A stretch of 64,000 nt of DNA from Streptomyces sp. NBC_00683 (GTDB lineage Bacteria > Actinomycetota > Actinomycetes > Streptomycetales > Streptomycetaceae), in the NCBI RefSeq assembly GCF_036226745.1, contig NZ_CP109013.1, positions 2,914,001 through 2,978,000 on the forward strand, given 5' to 3'. Below are positions 25,597 through 33,582 of this stretch, in pieces; position 1 is the first letter of the stretch, and every line of letters starts with the position of its first letter. Under the pieces are notes generated by a model. The model was not told where the DNA came from and did not search any database. It saw only the letters and a list, made by a program, of their open reading frames with translations. Both the position numbers and the translations under genes were made by a program.

Positions 25597-25642
25597 CGGT
25601 GGTGCCCCGGGGTCCGCGTGTCCCGGGGCACCACCGTCTTTT
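25597..25642 (+). terminator. Strong rho-independent terminator just upstream of the DNA glycosylase gene
   Basis: Perfect 15-bp inverted repeat 25597-25611 with 25622-25636 (stem CGGTGGTGCCCCGGG), followed by GTCTTTT. Only 26 bp separate it from the glycosylase ATG, so the glycosylase is expressed by read-through, conditional attenuation or a promoter lying within or upstream of the hairpin. Confidence 0.75.
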
Positions 25643-25668
25643 CATGGATACGAGGAGAGGATCCGGTC

Positions 25669-26775
25669 ATGGTGACAGGAGACCCGAACGTGCTGGACCG
25701 ACGGGCGCTCAACCGGAGCCTGCTGGCCCGGCAGCTGCTGCTGGAGCGCGCCGGTCTGCCGGCCGTACAGGCGGTCGGACATCTGGTGGGGATGCAGGCC
25801 CAGGCGCCCAACCCGCCCTACATCGGGCTGTGGACCCGGCTGGCCGGATTCCGTATCGAGGACCTGGCGGACAGGGTCAGGGACCGCGAGGTGGTCCGGC
25901 TGGTGCTGATGCGGGGCACGATCCACCTGGTCACGGCGCAGGACTGCCTGGCGCTCCGGCCGGTGCTCCAGGGCGCTCTGGAGCAGGGGCTGAAGGGCAC
26001 CTTCGGCCGGAAGCTGGCGGGGCTCGACACCGCGGACGTGGTGGCGCTGGGCCGTGAGCTGGTCGAGAAGGAGCCGCTCACGCTGGGCGGTCTCGGCACC
26101 CTGCTCGCCGAACGCTGGCCGGACCGCGATCCGTTCGCCCTGGCCAATGCCGTACGCAATCTGGTGCCGCTGGTGCAGGTGCCGCCGCGCGGCCTGTGGG
26201 GCGAGAGCGGCCAGGCAGTGCACACGACGGCGGAGTCCTGGCTCGGCGGGACGCTCGCCGAGAGCACCTCGCCCGACGCGATGGTCGAGCGCTATCTCGC
26301 GGCCTTCGGGCCCGCCACCGTCAAGGACATCCAGACCTGGTCCGGAATGACACGGCTGGCCGACTCGGTGAACCGGCTCAGGCCCCGGCTGCGCACCTTC
26401 CGCGACGAGAACGGGCTGGAGCTCCTCGACCTCGCCGACGCTCCCCTGCCCGACCCGGGGATGCCCGTGCCGGTTCGCTTCCTGCCGGAGTTCGACAACA
26501 TCCTGCTGTCGCACGCCGACCGCAGCCGCATCCTCACGGACGAGCAGCGCAAGCTGGTCTTCACCCGTAACGGCCTGATCAAGTCGACGTTCCTCGTGGA
26601 CGGTTTCGTACGGGGGCTGTGGCGGATCGAGCAGGCGCGCAAGGAGGCGACCCTCGTGATCGAGCCGTTCGGCACGCTGGGCAGGAAGGACCGCGACGCC
26701 GTCGCCGAGGAGGGGAGCAGCCTGCTCGACTTCGCGGCGGCCTCCGCCACGACGCGCGGCCTCCGCTTCGACTGA
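25669..26775 (+). CDS. AlkZ-like DNA glycosylase (HTH_42), probable self-resistance protein
   Basis: 368-aa winged-helix protein of the HTH_42/AlkX family. The catalytic QxQ motif is clear: GMQAQAPNPPYIGLW, Gln43 and Gln45. Relatives AlkZ (azinomycin), TxnU2/TxnU4 (trioxacarcin) and HedH4 (hedamycin) excise bulky alkylated or cross-linked purines and protect producers, so the presence of this gene predicts a DNA-alkylating product. ATG 25669 has GGAGAGG 8 nt upstream. It lies between a strong upstream terminator and a bidirectional terminator with the next gene. Confidence 0.9.
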   Translation: MVTGDPNVLDRRALNRSLLARQLLLERAGLPAVQAVGHLVGMQAQAPNPPYIGLWTRLAGFRIEDLADRVRDREVVRLVLMRGTIHLVTAQDCLALRPVLQGALEQGLKGTFGRKLAGLDTADVVALGRELVEKEPLTLGGLGTLLAERWPDRDPFALANAVRNLVPLVQVPPRGLWGESGQAVHTTAESWLGGTLAESTSPDAMVERYLAAFGPATVKDIQTWSGMTRLADSVNRLRPRLRTFRDENGLELLDLADAPLPDPGMPVPVRFLPEFDNILLSHADRSRILTDEQRKLVFTRNGLIKSTFLVDGFVRGLWRIEQARKEATLVIEPFGTLGRKDRDAVAEEGSSLLDFAAASATTRGLRFD

Positions 26776-26778
26776 GGG

Positions 26779-26833
26779 CGTACGACGGCGGGGGAGGGAC
26801 CGGAAGGCCCGGTCTCTCCCCCGCCGTCGTACG
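26779..26833. terminator. Bidirectional terminator between convergent glycosylase and KASIII genes
   Basis: 25-bp arms (26779-26803 and 26809-26833) with a single mismatch and a 5-nt AAGGC loop, immediately between the two stop codons. Confidence 0.75.
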
Positions 26834-26836
26834 CGG

Positions 26837-27880
26837 TCAGTTCGACCAGTCCGGGGTGTCGAGGATCTCCAGGACCGTCGTCGTCCACACGTATCCCGCG
26901 CCGGCCGCCTGGAGGACCACCAGGTCCCCGGGCTTCGCCTCGCCGCTCTCCATGACCCGGTTCAGTCCGAGCACCGGGTCGGCGGTACCGACCATGCCGG
27001 TGCTCAGGCCCCACTCGTGCGTCGTCCGCTCCCGGTCGACACCCAGCAGGCCGTAGAGCCCGTGGGTCACGATCGACAGGGCGAGGTTCTGGTGGAGGAA
27101 GTACCGCACGTCGGGCAGCTCCACCTCGGCCTCGTGGAGGGCCTGCTTCATCGAGAGCTGGACGCTGGCGGAGATCTTCTCGATCGCGTCGTCGAAGTCC
27201 ATGTCCTCGGCGAGCAGGTAGTCCGACTTGCGCTCGCTGACCCCGACCGGGGCTCCCCCGGAGAACGGCGCGTCCGTCCAGCCGGCCCCGCTGCGGCCCA
27301 TCGGCTCCAGCGAGGGGTCCGCGTGCGAGTACGTGGCGCGGACGCGGGCGAACCCGCCGCGGCTGGACAGGACGAGGGCCGCGGCGCCGTCGCCGTCGAC
27401 GTTCTGCTCGTCCGATCCCCAGCGGTCGATGTAGGGCATCCGGAATGCGTCGCCGCCCGTGATGAGCGCCGCGGTGACATCGGGGCGGGAGGTCACGTAC
27501 GAGGAGGCGACCTCGAAGGCCGCCAGCATGCCGTTGCAGCCCTGCTTGATCTCGAACGCCGGGCCCGTGCCGCCGACCGTCTCGCGCTGCACGAAGCTCG
27601 CGGGGGTCCAGAAGTCGAGCCCCTGGTGCCCGATGTAGCTGTGCAGGACCAGGCCGAACTCGTCGTGCTCGTGTCCGGACCTGGCCACCGCCCGGCGCCC
27701 CGCGATCGCCGCCATCGTGGGGCCGGTCTCGTTCTCGGCGGCCACGTGGACCGAGCGGAAGCCGTTCAGCGAACGCTTCTGCTCCGTGTAACTGCCCGCG
27801 GCGATCGCCTCCTCGGCGGTCTCGATCCGCTCGGGCAGGTACGCACCCACACCGGCGACGTAGAGGTTGTTCCAGCGCAT
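26837..27880 (-). CDS. KASIII-like acyltransferase (CerJ-type), Cys active site
   Basis: 347-aa thiolase-fold enzyme. Nucleophile Cys115 is in IKQGCNGMLA and His263 in YFLHQNLALS; the third position is Asp301 in GMVGTADPVLG rather than the FabH Asn. This Cys-His-Asp set is that of CerJ/ChlB3-like enzymes that move acyl groups from a carrier protein to a hydroxyl. It heads a minus-strand group directly beside a free carrier protein gene (13 bp), so it probably takes its acyl group from that carrier. ATG 27880 has an AGGAGAG site. Paralogous to the Ser-type protein at 14.9 kb. Confidence 0.9.
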   Translation of the reverse strand: MRWNNLYVAGVGAYLPERIETAEEAIAAGSYTEQKRSLNGFRSVHVAAENETGPTMAAIAGRRAVARSGHEHDEFGLVLHSYIGHQGLDFWTPASFVQRETVGGTGPAFEIKQGCNGMLAAFEVASSYVTSRPDVTAALITGGDAFRMPYIDRWGSDEQNVDGDGAAALVLSSRGGFARVRATYSHADPSLEPMGRSGAGWTDAPFSGGAPVGVSERKSDYLLAEDMDFDDAIEKISASVQLSMKQALHEAEVELPDVRYFLHQNLALSIVTHGLYGLLGVDRERTTHEWGLSTGMVGTADPVLGLNRVMESGEAKPGDLVVLQAAGAGYVWTTTVLEILDTPDWSN

Positions 27881-27893
27881 GTCAGTCTCTCCT

Positions 27894-28121
27894 TCAGGAC
27901 GCGTAGAGGTACGCCGCGAGAGTCGCGGGGGTGGGCGCCTGGTAGATGCGGCGTACCGGGATCTTGATCCCGAACGCCTCCTGGACGCGCCGGGTCAGTT
28001 TGGACGCCAGGAGGGAGTGCCCGCCCAGGTCGAAGAAGCTGTCCTCCACATCGACGTCCGGCATGCCGAGAACTTCGCCGAACAGCAGGCAAAGCTCCCT
28101 CTCCCACTCCGTTGCGGTCAT
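27894..28121 (-). CDS. Free-standing acyl/peptidyl carrier protein
   Basis: 75-aa carrier protein with phosphopantetheine Ser36 in FFDLGGHSLLAS. The LGGHSLLA context is that of peptidyl carrier proteins rather than type II PKS ACPs, which fits the separate adenylation domain at 30.6 kb. ATG 28121 has GGAGG 6 nt upstream. It lies between the KASIII-like acyltransferase and the flavin monooxygenase in the same direction. Confidence 0.9.
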   Translation of the reverse strand: MTATEWERELCLLFGEVLGMPDVDVEDSFFDLGGHSLLASKLTRRVQEAFGIKIPVRRIYQAPTPATLAAYLYAS

Positions 28122-28180
28122 CGGTGCCTCCGTTGTCTTCTGCGTCGGTTGGTGGCCCCGGTCCGGGGGCGCGGTCGGCG

Positions 28181-29380
28181 TCATGCCGCTTCGGTCTCGA
28201 GCCGGCTGTGCAGTTCCTCGTCGTACAGCTCGTCGACGGACATGCCGCCGGCGGCCACCGCGAAGTAGCGCTCCGTCAGGTCCTGGGACCCGCTGACCAT
28301 GCGGAGCATCGCCATCCGGTCGGGTGTGACCTCCAGACGGCTCACGAACAGGGTGTTGCGGTAGCCCTCGAAGAGCTCGTCCTGGAGCTCCTCCCCGTAC
28401 TTCCGCAGCCCTTCGGCGAGCCGCGCCGGGTCATCGAGTACGCCGCCGACCGACGCGGCCAGCAGATCGGCCTGCAGGAAGGCGTCGCTGATGCCGCGCG
28501 CGGTGATCGAGTCCTTGTGGTGTGCGGCGTCGCCGACGAGCGCCCAGCCGGGGCCGGCCGGGGTGCGGAAGAAGTTCTGCTGGTCCCCGGTGCCGCGCAG
28601 CCGTTCGACGCGTTCGCCGCCGTCCATCGCCCGCGCGTACAGGTCAGGCGCGGTGGTGCGGATGTTCTCCAGGTAGTGCTCCAGCGCGTCGCCGCGCACC
28701 TGGTTGAATTCCGCCTGCGGGAAGTACGCGGCGATCAGGGTGGCGTCGTCGTTGGTCGGTATCGCGCCGATCCAACGGCCGGGGCGCTCGTACAGCTCGA
28801 ACTGGGACTTGATGCCCTGCCAGTAGGTGAAGTAGATGCAGGACATCAGCGGGTCCTGGACCGTGTACGGGGCGTCGACGGCCTTGGCCACCGCCGACCG
28901 CATCCCGTCCGCACCCACCACGAGGCGGGCCCGCTCCTCGACCGGCTTGCCCTCCGCCGAGCGGCACTTGACCCCGACGACGCGGTCCCCGTCGAAGACG
29001 AGACCGGACACGGAGCAGCCGTCCCGGAACTCCGCACCGGCGGCCACGGCCGCGTCGACCAGGATCTGGTCCAGCAGGTACCGGCGCGGTGCGTACGCGG
29101 CCGACTGTCCCTCGTGCGGGACGGTGCCGCCGTCCAGCCGGACGTCCTCGACCTGGTAGATGGTCCTGTCCAGCGCCGGGCAGCCGGTGGCGCGGACCGC
29201 GTCCAGCACCCCCCAGCGGGCGAGCCGCGCGATACCGGGCTGGTGGATGTAGTGCGTGGAGAGCGTGTCACTGGGGAACCGCGCCCGGTCGACGAGCAGC
29301 ACCCGATGGCCCGCCCGCGCCAGGAGCAGAGCGGAGGCGGCACCCGCGACGCGAGCCCCCACCACGATGACGTCGTACAT
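28181..29380 (-). CDS. FAD-dependent monooxygenase (class A type)
   Basis: 399-aa flavoprotein with the Rossmann motif VVGARVAGAASALLLARAG at the N-terminus, VVGADGMRSAVAK (DG motif) and WALVGDAAHHKDSITARGISDAFLQA (GD motif), the PHBH fold of aromatic hydroxylases and related halogenase/reductase families. I see no halogenase WxWxIP motif. Substrate could be the carrier-bound acyl group (next gene) or the polyketide. Start ATG 29380 follows GGAGG. Confidence 0.9.
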   Translation of the reverse strand: MYDVIVVGARVAGAASALLLARAGHRVLLVDRARFPSDTLSTHYIHQPGIARLARWGVLDAVRATGCPALDRTIYQVEDVRLDGGTVPHEGQSAAYAPRRYLLDQILVDAAVAAGAEFRDGCSVSGLVFDGDRVVGVKCRSAEGKPVEERARLVVGADGMRSAVAKAVDAPYTVQDPLMSCIYFTYWQGIKSQFELYERPGRWIGAIPTNDDATLIAAYFPQAEFNQVRGDALEHYLENIRTTAPDLYARAMDGGERVERLRGTGDQQNFFRTPAGPGWALVGDAAHHKDSITARGISDAFLQADLLAASVGGVLDDPARLAEGLRKYGEELQDELFEGYRNTLFVSRLEVTPDRMAMLRMVSGSQDLTERYFAVAAGGMSVDELYDEELHSRLETEAA

Positions 29381-29504
29381 TCCGGACCTCCAAGTCACGG
29401 ACATGCCCCTCGGTTCGACGGTGGGCCGGGCGGACGACGCCCGGCCCACCGGCTTAGGAGCAATCTGAGGGCACCTTCGCAGTCTCTTCTTGAGACCCGC
29501 TCGA

Positions 29505-30350
29505 TCAGTCCTGGGCGGCGAACGCGCCGAGGTTCTCCCCGGCCCACTGGCGGAAGGTCCGCGCCGGCCGTCCGGTGATGCGTTCCACGGTGTCCAGGGT
29601 CGCGGCCGGCCGGCCGACCCCCGCGGCCCACTGGCCGAGGAGCGAGGCGAGGATCGGCGCGGGGACGAACCGGCCCATCTGCTCGACCGCCTGGTCGCGG
29701 GTGAGTTCCCGTACCGGGATCTCGCGTCCGAGGAGTTCCCCGAGGATGCCGAGCTGCTCACGGAAGGTCAGCGACTGCGGTCCGGTGAGGGTGAGGGTCC
29801 GGCCCACGAGGGTCTCGTCGGCCAGGGCGGCCGCGGCGACGTCGGCGATGTCGCCCTCGTGGATGGGCGCGGTGTGGGCGTGCGTGTACGGCAGTTCGAC
29901 GGGCTGCCCCCTGCGGATGGCGTCACTCCACCCGAACGCGTTGCCGTCGAAGGCGCCAGGCCGCAGCACGGTGCCCGGCAGCGCCGACTCGGCGAGCGCG
30001 TCCTCGACGGCCGCGTGGAGCAGGGCCAGGGCGTCGGTCTCGGCGTCGGGGCCGCCGACCGTGGACGAGGACAGCAGGACGACGTGCCGGACCCCTGCCC
30101 CGGCCGCGGCGGCGAAGAGGTCCTTGGCGCCTTCGGACTCGGCGTACAGGAACACCTTGTCCACGCCGTCGAGGGCGGCGTCGAAGGTGTCCGGCTCATT
30201 CAGGTCCAGCCGGACGGTGTCCACTCCGGCCGGAACGCTCAACTCCCCGGGTGTGCGGCCGGATGCGCGCAGGGTGTGGCCCGCGGCGTGCAGGCGGTCG
30301 AGGACGCGGCGGCCGACGTTGCCGCGTGCCCCGGTTACGAGAATGGTCAC
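29505..30350 (-). CDS. NmrA-like NAD(P)-binding protein
   Basis: 281-aa atypical SDR. The dinucleotide motif TGARGNVGRRVLDRL is at the N-terminus, with YAESEGAKDLFAAAAGAGVRHVVLLSS in the middle; the YxxxK catalytic pair is not evident. Such proteins are reductases or redox sensors. Divergent from the adenylation-domain gene across a 241-bp gap. Role in the pathway not clear. Confidence 0.85.
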   Translation of the reverse strand: MTILVTGARGNVGRRVLDRLHAAGHTLRASGRTPGELSVPAGVDTVRLDLNEPDTFDAALDGVDKVFLYAESEGAKDLFAAAAGAGVRHVVLLSSSTVGGPDAETDALALLHAAVEDALAESALPGTVLRPGAFDGNAFGWSDAIRRGQPVELPYTHAHTAPIHEGDIADVAAAALADETLVGRTLTLTGPQSLTFREQLGILGELLGREIPVRELTRDQAVEQMGRFVPAPILASLLGQWAAGVGRPAATLDTVERITGRPARTFRQWAGENLGAFAAQD

Positions 30351-30591
30351 GGTGGTACTCCCGTCGAGTGCGGTACCGGCCCGGATGGTGGGGTGGCTGA
30401 CGGAAACCGTCGGCCCTACGGGCCTGTCCGGCGTAACGGGGTCGGACGGGCCCTAAGCGGAGCCGGCAATTCAGTGAACAGGGCCCCACTCGCGCGTGCC
30501 TTGACCCGAGCGAGGACGTGGCCGGTTCCACCGGCATTCGAGCCGGTTCGCAGACCCTGCCGCCCCGGGCACCTCGAGAGGAGACAGGCCG
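30351..30591. promoter_or_regulatory. Divergent promoter region between NmrA-like and adenylation genes
   Basis: 241 bp between oppositely transcribed genes. I see no strong repeats or consensus promoter; a GAGAGGAGACAG ribosome-binding site precedes ATG 30592. Confidence 0.4.
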
Positions 30592-32106
30592 ATGACATCG
30601 GTAGTCGCAGCGTTTCGCCGTCGGGCCGCCGACGCCCCCGACACCGTGGCGGTCTCCGCCGGTGACGACCACCTGACCTACGCCGGGCTCGACCGCTGGG
30701 CGCGAGAGGTGTCGCGGGAGCTCACGGACCGTGCGGGGGCGACGGCGGGCGACCGGATCGCGGTCTGCCTGGAGCGCTCCCCCGAACTCGTCGCCGCGCT
30801 GCTCGGCGTGCTGGGGGCCGGCGCGGCCTTCGTCCCCATCGGCCTCGACGACCCGGCCGCACGGGTGGCCGAGGTGTTCGCGGACGCGGAGGTACGTGCC
30901 GTCCTGTGCGAGCCGGACGATGCCGGCCGCTTCTCGGCGTACGGCATCCCGGTCCTGCGGGTCCCGGCCCGTCCCGCGGCGGACCTGCCCCTGCCGCCGG
31001 AGACCGCCGGGGTCCGGCCCGGCGACCTCGCCTATCTGATGTACACCTCGGGATCCACCGGCCGCCCGAAAGCCGTCATGGTCGAGCACCGCAACATCAC
31101 CAACCTGGTGACGGACCCCAACTACGTGGAGCTGGGCCCCGACGACCGGATCCTGCAGCTCGCTCCCGTCGCCTTCGACGCCGCCACGTTCGAGATCTGG
31201 GGCGCTCTCCTCAACGGGGCCCGGCTGGTGCTCGCCCCGCCGCGGCAGATCCAGGCGGAGGAGCTCGGCGCCCTGCTGCGCGACGAGGGCATCACCGTGC
31301 TCTGGCTGACGGCCGCGCTCTTCCACCGGCAGATCGATGTGGACGTCAAGGCGTTCAGCGGGCTGCGCACGGTGCTGGCCGGCGGCGACGTGCTCTCCGT
31401 CCCGCACATCCGCGAGCTGCAGGCCGCGGTGCCCGGCTGCGGGATCGTCAACGGCTACGGGCCGACGGAGACCACCACGTTCGCCGTCTGCCACCGGATC
31501 GGCGCGCGGGAGGACCTCGGCCACTCCGTGCCGATCGGCACCCCGCTGCAGAACGTCGACGTCCGTATCGTCGGCGACTCCGGCCTGCCGCTGCCCGACG
31601 GCGCCTCCGGCGAGCTGTGGATCGGCGGCGCGGGAGTGTCCCGGGGGTACTGGCGGCGCCCCGACCTCACCGACAAGGCCTTCGTCACCGCCCCCTGGGA
31701 CGGTGCGGCCGGGCGGTTCTACCGCAGCGGCGACCTGGCCAGGCGGCGCCCCGACGGGGTCATCGAGTTCCTCGGCCGCAACGACGACCAGTTCAAGCTG
31801 CGGGGCTTCCGTATCGAGCCCGGTGAGCTCGAGAGCGTCCTCGCCGGCCATCCGCAGGTGCGCGGCGCCGCGGTCGGCGTCCGGGAGAGCCACCTGGGCG
31901 ACCGCCGACTGGTGGCATGGGTCGTACCGGAGGCCGACACCCTCGACCGGCGCGCCCTGCGCTCGTACCTGCGCGAGCGCGTGCCCGAGCACATGATCCC
32001 CGCGGCCTTCGTCTCGCTGGCCGAGCTGCCCATCACCGGGAACGGCAAGGCGGACCGCAAGGCGCTGCCCGCCCCCGACTGGACGTCGAAGTCCATCTAC
32101 GTCTGA
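30592..32106 (+). CDS. Stand-alone NRPS adenylation domain, valine-like code
   Basis: 504-aa amino-acid adenylating enzyme with core motifs A3 (LMYTSGSTGRPKAVMVEH), A4 (FDAATFEIWG), A5 (NGYGPTETTTF), A7 (YRSGDLARRRPDG), A8 (LRGFRIEPGELE) and A10 (NGKADRKAL). Reading the binding pocket by alignment to GrsA gives DAFWLGGTFK, one residue from the classic Val code DAFWIGGTFK. It has no condensation or carrier domain, so it probably loads the free carrier protein at 27.9 kb. A branched-chain amino acid (Val, less likely Ile/Leu) is the best prediction. Confidence 0.9.
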   Translation: MTSVVAAFRRRAADAPDTVAVSAGDDHLTYAGLDRWAREVSRELTDRAGATAGDRIAVCLERSPELVAALLGVLGAGAAFVPIGLDDPAARVAEVFADAEVRAVLCEPDDAGRFSAYGIPVLRVPARPAADLPLPPETAGVRPGDLAYLMYTSGSTGRPKAVMVEHRNITNLVTDPNYVELGPDDRILQLAPVAFDAATFEIWGALLNGARLVLAPPRQIQAEELGALLRDEGITVLWLTAALFHRQIDVDVKAFSGLRTVLAGGDVLSVPHIRELQAAVPGCGIVNGYGPTETTTFAVCHRIGAREDLGHSVPIGTPLQNVDVRIVGDSGLPLPDGASGELWIGGAGVSRGYWRRPDLTDKAFVTAPWDGAAGRFYRSGDLARRRPDGVIEFLGRNDDQFKLRGFRIEPGELESVLAGHPQVRGAAVGVRESHLGDRRLVAWVVPEADTLDRRALRSYLRERVPEHMIPAAFVSLAELPITGNGKADRKALPAPDWTSKSIYV

Positions 32107-32141
32107 TCCCCCTCTCCCGAGCCGACCTGAAAGGACGGAGC

Positions 32142-32915
32142 ATGACCAACCATCCGTTCACCAACCAGTACGTCGTGGTCACGGGCGGTGCCACCGGCAT
32201 CGGCCGTGCCACCGCCCTCGACTTCGCCAAGCAGGGTGCCGCGGGCGTGATCGTCACCGGGCGCCGGGCCGACCGGCTCGCCGAGGTGGCGGCACTGCAC
32301 CCGGCCATCGTCCCGGTCCGCGCCGATGTGAGCACGCAGAGCGGCGCGGACGCGGTCGCCGAGGCGGTCGGCGAGCTGGGCGGCTCCCTCGACGTCCTGG
32401 TGCACAACGCCGGGATCCACACCATCGGCGCGGCCGGCAGCATCGACACGGACGCGGCCCGAGAGCTGTTCGACGTCAATGTGCTCGGCACCGTGATCCT
32501 CACCAACCGGCTCCTCCCGGCGCTCCGTTCGCCGGGCGGCAGCATCGTGTTCGTCACCAGCCCGGCCGGCCACAACCCGACTCCGATGGCCTCGGTGTAC
32601 GCGGCGAGCAAGGCCGCGGTGAACACCTTCACCCGCTCCTGGGCACTGGAGCTGGCCCCGAAGGGCATCCGGGTGAACGCGGTCGCTCCGGGCTGGGTGC
32701 GCACCGAGGTGTACGAGAGCCACGGCATGCCCCCCGAGCAGGTGGACGAGCTCTTCGCACAGGCGGCGAAGAGCGTGCCGCTGGGAGTGACGGGCGTGCC
32801 CGAGGACGTGTCGCAGTGGATCACGCTGCTCGCCGCGCCGAGCAGCGCGTGGGTGACGGGCCAGATCCTCACGATGGACGGCGGCGCCGATCTCGTACGC
32901 GCGAAGCAGGTCTGA
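32142..32915 (+). CDS. SDR-family oxidoreductase
   Basis: 257-aa classical short-chain dehydrogenase. It has TGGATGIGRA (cofactor motif), NAG in LVHNAGIH, the active-site Ser in VTSPAGH and YAASKAAV (Tyr-Lys), and PGWVRTEV. It starts at ATG 32142 after AAGGACGGAG, 35 bp behind the adenylation gene, and is followed by the VOC gene in one operon. Probably a keto/alcohol redox step on the carrier-bound acyl group or a late intermediate. Confidence 0.92.
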   Translation: MTNHPFTNQYVVVTGGATGIGRATALDFAKQGAAGVIVTGRRADRLAEVAALHPAIVPVRADVSTQSGADAVAEAVGELGGSLDVLVHNAGIHTIGAAGSIDTDAARELFDVNVLGTVILTNRLLPALRSPGGSIVFVTSPAGHNPTPMASVYAASKAAVNTFTRSWALELAPKGIRVNAVAPGWVRTEVYESHGMPPEQVDELFAQAAKSVPLGVTGVPEDVSQWITLLAAPSSAWVTGQILTMDGGADLVRAKQV

Positions 32916-32967
32916 GGCCATCCGGGCCCACCGAACCGAACCCGAAGAAGGAAAGGACGGCACACCG

Positions 32968-33510
32968 ATGTCGCAGACAGTGGACCGGCAGGACGGCAGC
33001 CCCGCGCCCGGCCCGGTGCTCAGCCCCGAGGCCCTGTTCCACACCGGTCTGGTCGTGGAGGACCTGGACCTGGCGATGAAGACGCTGAGCGAGCTGGCGG
33101 GCTACCGCTGGACCAGCGTGATGGAGCTCCAGGTGACGGCGCGCACCCCGGGCGGCCTCCAGCACGGCGACCAGCGTTTCGTGCTGTCGCTGGAGGAGCC
33201 GCGGCTCGAACTCGTCGAGGCCATCCCGGGCACCGTCTGGGTGTCCGACGGCAGCAACGGGGCCCACCACGTGGGCTACTGGGCCGAGAACGACCGGATC
33301 GAGGCGACCTCCGCTGCGCTCGTGGAACTCGGCTTCGAGGTGGAGGCCTCCAACGACACCGAGGCGGACGGCACCCTGATGTGGGTCTACCACCGCGGTC
33401 TGGGCGGCATCCGGGTCGAGCTGCTGAACACCCTGATGAAGCCGTCCATGGACGCCTGGATCGCCGGCGCGGACCCCGCCGAGGTGCAGCAGGACGCGCC
33501 CATCGGCTGA
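32968..33510 (+). CDS. VOC (glyoxalase/bleomycin resistance-like) superfamily protein
   Basis: 180-aa protein with paired beta-alpha-beta-beta-beta units (FHTGLVVEDLDLAMKTLSEL and AHHVGYWAENDRIEATSAALVELGFEVE). VOC proteins in antibiotic clusters serve as drug-binding resistance proteins, isomerases/cyclases or metal oxygenases. Candidate metal ligands (His in FHTGL, Glu in LELVEA, His in AHHVGY, Glu in VELLN) are present. Last gene before a bidirectional terminator. Confidence 0.82.
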   Translation: MSQTVDRQDGSPAPGPVLSPEALFHTGLVVEDLDLAMKTLSELAGYRWTSVMELQVTARTPGGLQHGDQRFVLSLEEPRLELVEAIPGTVWVSDGSNGAHHVGYWAENDRIEATSAALVELGFEVEASNDTEADGTLMWVYHRGLGGIRVELLNTLMKPSMDAWIAGADPAEVQQDAPIG

Positions 33511-33526
33511 CGACGGCTTTCCCCCG

Positions 33527-33574
33527 CACAGCAGTTGAGCCCCCGCCCGGAAGGGCGGGGGCTCAACTGCTGTG
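33527..33574. terminator. Bidirectional terminator between VOC and P450 genes
   Basis: Perfect 21-bp inverted repeat (33528-33548 with 33553-33573) with a GGAA tetraloop between convergent genes. Confidence 0.8.
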
Positions 33575-33582
33575 TTCCTGGA

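Noticed and set aside
28181..29380. Flavin-dependent halogenase
   Set aside because: The FAD motifs match the wider family, but the WxWxIP halogenase signature is not seen.
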